Source: Cornus controversa (lineage: Eukaryota; Streptophyta; Magnoliopsida; Cornales; Cornaceae). Taken from it: a stretch of DNA of 64,000 bases. Position numbers and translations under genes: made by a program. Of this stretch, positions 60,601-64,000 are shown in pieces (positions within the stretch are counted from its first letter, which is position 1; every line of letters begins with the position of its first letter). The notes beneath the pieces were generated by a model. It had not been told where the DNA came from and did no database searches. It saw only the letters and a program-made list of their open reading frames with translations. The stretch spans positions 16,647,001-16,711,000 of the forward strand of contig CM048845.1 in assembly GCA_026545225.1 (NCBI GenBank). Direction: 5' to 3'.

Positions 60601-61959
60601 TTCAAAGTGTGTGTATTTGCAGTAGAATGACTGTTATAGTATTTTAAGAAATTAGGATTGAACTTATAATTTAGGATTCTCGCTGAATTCAGGAGGACAC
60701 TTTTTAGGAGAGGACATATACATATATATATTATATATTTCAGTATGTACAAAGGAGAAGCATAAGTGCTTGTGGGTCTTCAATGGAGTTTTCAAATTAG
60801 ATGCAGCTTTATGTATTGAGGGCATTTTGGTCATATAAATAAGGTTATATTTGTTACCATACATGTTAATTAAGGGTAAATATGTAACTTCACTCCATTG
60901 AAGGGTAATTTTGGCATTGCATAAAAAATTTCAGACGGAGCTAATAGGTCTACTACAGACTGGACCTAGTTGTTATTTTTTTCAAACTTCAAGGGAGGTT
61001 GATTACAATTTTGACCAAAGTTTAATTTGAGGGCAAAAAGTGAAAACCAGGGGTCTAAGGGTAATTTACCCTAGTTTAATACGAGTCAAATGCCTATATT
61101 AAACACTATGTAACATATAAGAAATTATTTTACTCTAAAAAATATAATAAAATAAAAAGATTATATAATATTAATATTTAGCAATGTCCATGTGTCCTTT
61201 GGTTTCCAAATTTGATATATTAACATTTGGATACATATCCACACCCAACACACATACCCAAGTCCAGGTAATATAGAGGTAATGAATGACCATAAAAAAC
61301 CATTAGTTGTTGCCTGATTCCATGATTTTGAGCATAATGTATTGTCTGACATCTAAGAGCAAACTAAATGGCTTGATGATGTGCATATGCAGTAAAAGGG
61401 TATAATAAAATCATGAAGTTTATTAAAGAAGCCGACTGCAAATATTCATAAACCAAGTTAGATGAGAATGTTCACCACAGGAACAGACTCAAAACCCAAA
61501 TTGTTGTACCCCAAAGACTCCGGCACTTTTACATCCTCATACAAACACAATAGTGATCTGAGTATATATCTTCAGAACCAATGATGTACCTGAAGTTAAA
61601 AGAGTAGTCCATATTAAATAAAGCAAATGAATAAAGAATACCTCTGTTCGTCCAGGCATTATTGGTTTCCCAGCAAGTAACTCAGCCAAAATGCAGCCAG
61701 CACTCCAGAGGTCGACACCAACTCCATAATAAGTGGCCCCAAGAAGAAGTTCCGGGGGACGGTACCATAAGGTGACAACACGACTTGTCATTGGTTGCTT
61801 GTGCTCAGGATCATAAAAAGATGCTAGTCCAAAATCAGCTATTTTTAATGTTCCTTCATTGTCAATAAGCAAATTGGAGCCCTTGATATCTCGATGCAAG
61901 ACACCATGTTTGTGGCAGTGCTCAAGCCCAGACAGTAATTGCTTCATATAGCATTTTAC
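54241..61959 (-). CDS. CDK-like Ser/Thr protein kinase (At1g54610-type), 3' part
   Basis: Five minus-strand exons (61959-61642, 56487-56260, 55054-54954, 54870-54747, 54600-54241) join in frame with GT-AG borders to give 376 C-terminal residues. The 5' exons with the ATP-binding lobe lie beyond the right edge. Visible kinase motifs are VLHRDIKGSNLLI (catalytic loop), ADFGLA, VVTLWYRPPELLLG (activation segment, CDK-like) and DLWSAGCILAELLAGKPI. Then come EQLHKIFKLCGSPSEEYW, the LLSIDPDERGSA block, FFTTEPYACEPSSLPKYPPS and a basic tail with PAPEANAELQSN and ANAKSKSEKFPPPHQD. This matches the plant CDK-related family annotated as probable serine/threonine kinases. Substrates are unknown to me. 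The frame is intact, so it is probably a functional host gene. Its 5.1-kb intron carries an inverted-LTR copia insertion. Confidence 0.93.
54747..54870 (-). CDS. Kinase exon (basic tail)
   Basis: 124 bp after the acceptor CCACAG, encoding (R)QRGLSGKANVIDGARR to PAPEANAELQSNLN, followed by the donor GTACGT. Confidence 0.85.
54954..55054 (-). CDS. Kinase exon (FFTTEPYACEP)
   Basis: 101 bp after the acceptor TTACAG, encoding FFTTEPYACEPSSLPKYPPS to RDEAAR plus two bases. The donor is GTTTTA. Too short to stand out as a frame alone but required by the reading frame and family conservation. Confidence 0.88.
55275..56110. repeat. Duplicate of 30868-31430 with an internal inversion
   Basis: Lies in the kinase intron 55055-56259. 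It shares TTATGCCTTGTTTTGCATTT, AACCAGATGAACCATTTAAA and AAGTACCCTTTCATTGCAGG with the other copy. Between about 55467 and 55650 the middle is inverted: TGGTTTTCTGGTCGTCCAGT at 55467-55486 returns as its reverse complement ending near 55640. A 26-bp tandem duplicate (CAAACAATTAGTGCAATTGA...) is at 55843-55894. Confidence 0.8.
56260..56487 (-). CDS. Kinase exon (C-lobe end)
   Basis: 228 bp after the acceptor GCGTAG, encoding VEQLHKIFKLCGSPSEEYW to TAALNSE, followed by the donor GTGAGT. Confidence 0.92.
56869..57440 (-). repeat. Inverted partial copia LTR (left arm)
   Basis: The reverse complement aligns with about 58740-59640 of the right LTR, including the TATA region (GAGAGGCTATAAATACATGT), AGAAGAGCTTGTGAAG, GGAGAGTAGATAGTA and the end CTTGGGTAACA. 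It covers R-U5 plus about 100 bp of U3 and has its own indels. Confidence 0.88.
57982..57995 (+). other. Copia polypurine tract
   Basis: AAAAAGGGGGAGAT immediately before TGTTAGCCCC, the LTR start. This is typical of Maximus/SIRE copia elements. Confidence 0.8.
57996..59640 (+). repeat. Copia LTR (right arm) with internal 273-bp duplication
   Basis: Starts TGTTAGCCCCAAAGG and ends TTGTTGGGTAACA. It has a TATA-like CTATAAATACA near 58850, a cluster of CTTAGGCGCCTAA-type motifs at 58480-58770, a 273-bp tandem duplication (59010-59282 and 59283-59555) and a run of about 20 C at 59566-59585. Confidence 0.88.
59732..61071. mobile_element. Probable Mutator-like MITE with GGGTAAATTACCCT ends
   Basis: Left GGGTAAATTACCCTCCGATA and right (reverse complement) GGGTAAATTACCCTTAGACC open inverted repeats that continue to CCCTCAAATTAAACTTTG in both arms. 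1340 bp, no frame. No clear target duplication, so the superfamily is inferred from its likeness to 49978-50795. Confidence 0.7.
61642..61959 (-). CDS. Kinase exon (catalytic core)
   Basis: 318 bp after the acceptor GTCAG, encoding VKCYMKQLLSGLEHCHKHG to IMPGRTE, followed by the donor GTATTC. Contains the HRD, DFG and PPE motifs. Confidence 0.92.
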
Positions 61960-64000
61960 CTGACCAGAAATATATTTAGAAACAAATTAACCTCACAAAT
62001 TTATATAGTCTATTGTACACAAGTCAGGTTTTATAAAATACAGTTAAAATGGGTCAATAAAACTGGATATGGCCAAATGGACAAAATGTTTAATAGAAAT
62101 ACTGCTGAACAGCACACTTTATCCTGCCATAGTAAAACTCTACAACAACTAACCAGTATGTATACTCTTATAAGTGGAATGCCCTTGGACTTGGAGGATA
62201 ACCTTGCCTTTTATATTCAAATCTTCAGAAATTGCTGCCGTGGGCATGCGCGGGGGTTCCATTTATGTAATTTTTTTCCGAAGTAACCTCTAGTGTCAAG
62301 GGTCATATATAAGCAATTAAAAATCTCTACTTTTTTAGTCTTGGTTCTTTTGGCAAAGTGGTGGTGTGTGGGTGGGGGGAACAGGCCCCTCAACTTATAT
62401 GTAGCAAGGTACATGTAGCTCCACCTAGATCAACCCCCACAGGACACAAGCACGGTGATATACCCTATTGGACATGCAGCTCCCATACTCTATAATGAAT
62501 GTGCCCTAGTTCTTTCTGTAAATTGCCAAAAACAGCTGCAAAGGATCTGCATGGGGAAGTGATAGTTTCACATTTGTAATTGGAAAATCACTTTATCAAC
62601 TTTTAAACCATTTCAAGAATCTTTACATCACTAGAAAAACCTTCAGTTTGACAATGTCTCTCTAATATTTAAGAATTATGTTTGCATCTCGGTAGGTACA
62701 TATTGCTCTGTGTTTGCAGCAAATAAAGAGTGCTATTTGGACAGAAACAACAGGTGGTGGTAATACACAGATAATAGGGAACTCCTACTACTTTTCCTTG
62801 ATAGCAAAGTTCTGTTCTCCCATAAAATATTATTAAAAGGAAGGGAAAATCTCACTTCTCCAAATATTTAAGGCACAGTAAGTAAACTCGTAACAAAAGA
62901 AGGCCATGCCCCCGTGCTGGTCCACATTAATCAAGGGTGTTGGGAGGTGTGGATTGGTACTTACCTAATATTTAACAATATTTACACAAAGTGGCCAACA
63001 TTCGACTTGAACCAACATTCTCAAATTTGACAAACCAAACTTTTATCACTACACCAAGCATTGATCCCCTCTATAATGTTTTTTTTTTATAGGAAATAAC
63101 ATTCAATAAAAATGGCTCAAAGGGGGAGTGCATCCCAAGTACAACTTCATAAAAGCCAAATTGACCCTCATTAATCATTGTGTATTACAATAGACAGGAG
63201 CAAAATTTTCTACAGTGGAGGACACGACTAGAATTCTAGCATAGCAAGCACATGTACAAATCAACAAAATGGTTATAGATGATTCACTATGGCAAAAGCT
63301 AGGGATGATATTATATGCTCAACTCAAAAATTAGGTCCTTATCCAAGCAAAATCTGAACCCTTGGAATTGTTAGAAGTTTCACATTATTAAAATTTTCAT
63401 TGATTTTTTTTTTTTTTGTAAGTCAAAATTTTCATTGAAAAATGAACTGAAGATTGGCGAATATTTCTGCTAGTACAGCTCTCAACTTCTGAAAGGCAAG
63501 TTCTGAACAAAAAAGATGTGGATGTTATGTCAATAAATCAACTCCTAGAAGATAAAAATAATTAGATTCCAGGATGCTGTAAGCTTTTGTTTGTGTTATG
63601 GCAGATGCTCGAAAATCTGTATACCTGGAAGAACAGGAGATGCATGATGTGAAGGACATGAGGCTGCCAACACATTGTGGATTCACAATCCCAACTGTAA
63701 ATATATACCAGTCCAATAACTTGGAAGAGACTGATTTAAAGAATCCAATATTACTAACTAATTTTTCAGCCACACAACTTTGATGAAAGAAGTGTTCATG
63801 GCATTCAGTGAGACATTATCAATGCAATGCAATATTAATAAGCTAAATAATCTTAGGGCTAGTTTGGTACGCAAGAATGAAATAGAATGGGAATGGAATG
63901 AAGCTGGGAATGGAATGGAATGACCATTCTCATTCCAATGTTTGGTTGTGGATAGAGAATAATCTATGAATGAATTTTTAAAATGGGACATTGGTCAACT
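61960..64000 (-). other. Kinase intron continuing past the right edge
   Basis: No further kinase exon was recognised here. Contents: unassigned AT-rich sequence; T-rich starts at about 63078 (TTTTTTTTTTATAGG) and 63402 (poly-T then GTAAGTC) that could be tails of minus-strand poly-A retroposons; and the edge of a GGAATGGAATGA-rich dispersed repeat at 63858-64000 (GGGCTAGTTTGGTACGC), common at MITE ends. All are low-confidence readings. Confidence 0.4.

Noticed and set aside
63525-63991. Short minus-strand frames as upstream kinase exons
   Set aside because: None of the expected kinase N-lobe motifs (glycine loop, VALKK, MAREI) can be read; the 5' exons are more likely outside the window.

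Overview
The window is plant nuclear DNA from an angiosperm, most likely a eudicot. It is AT-rich, with widely spaced, intron-bearing plant genes embedded in nested LTR retrotransposons, solo LTRs, Mutator-like MITEs and TA microsatellites. I cannot name the genus. There are no bacterial-type operons, CRISPR arrays or rRNA/tRNA genes.

Left third (1-28820) is a stack of retroelements. An old Ty3/gypsy chromovirus lies on the minus strand (5349-8776, continuing 21576-22769). Two Athila-type gypsy elements have landed in it: one running off the left edge (1-5348), and one long, young copy (8777-21575) with two 2.5-kb LTRs, a tRNA-Asp-type primer site and recognisable gag and pol. A Mutator-like MITE (22905-23739, 9-bp target duplication), a second chromovirus-like LTR piece and a solo copia LTR (26398-28814, target duplication TCTAC) follow.

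Middle (29548-43820): a ~60-bp tandem array interrupted by another repeat, then a large host gene on the minus strand (coding exons 43206-43367, 38461-38671, 31764-36619; 1742 aa). It encodes a sacsin-like/NO VEIN-related protein with an N-terminal GHKL (HSP90-type) ATPase and five ~113-residue repeats. Its introns hold a Mutator-like MITE and a probable hAT-like MITE, and a 76-bp tandem repeat sits in its upstream region.

Right third (46096-64000): a Mutator-like element carrying two nested retroelement insertions; a second Mutator-like element carrying a GC-rich minisatellite; and the 3' half of a CDK-like Ser/Thr kinase gene of the Arabidopsis At1g54610 type on the minus strand (five exons seen, 54241-61959; the 5' exons lie beyond the right edge). 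Its 5.1-kb intron contains a copia insertion whose two LTRs face away from each other (inverted) yet is bracketed by a perfect 5-bp target duplication ACTAG.

The most unusual result is that two independent insertions (56869-59640 and 48973-49647) are bounded by precise target duplications but carry an LTR U5-type end at both outer edges, one in each orientation. Normal LTR elements have one U3 and one U5 outer edge. For the second, a sister Mutator-like copy in the same window shows the empty site. Both look like integrations of fold-back (template-switched or self-primed) cDNA. The two host genes have no evident functional link; they share only a ~0.6-kb duplicated non-coding segment.
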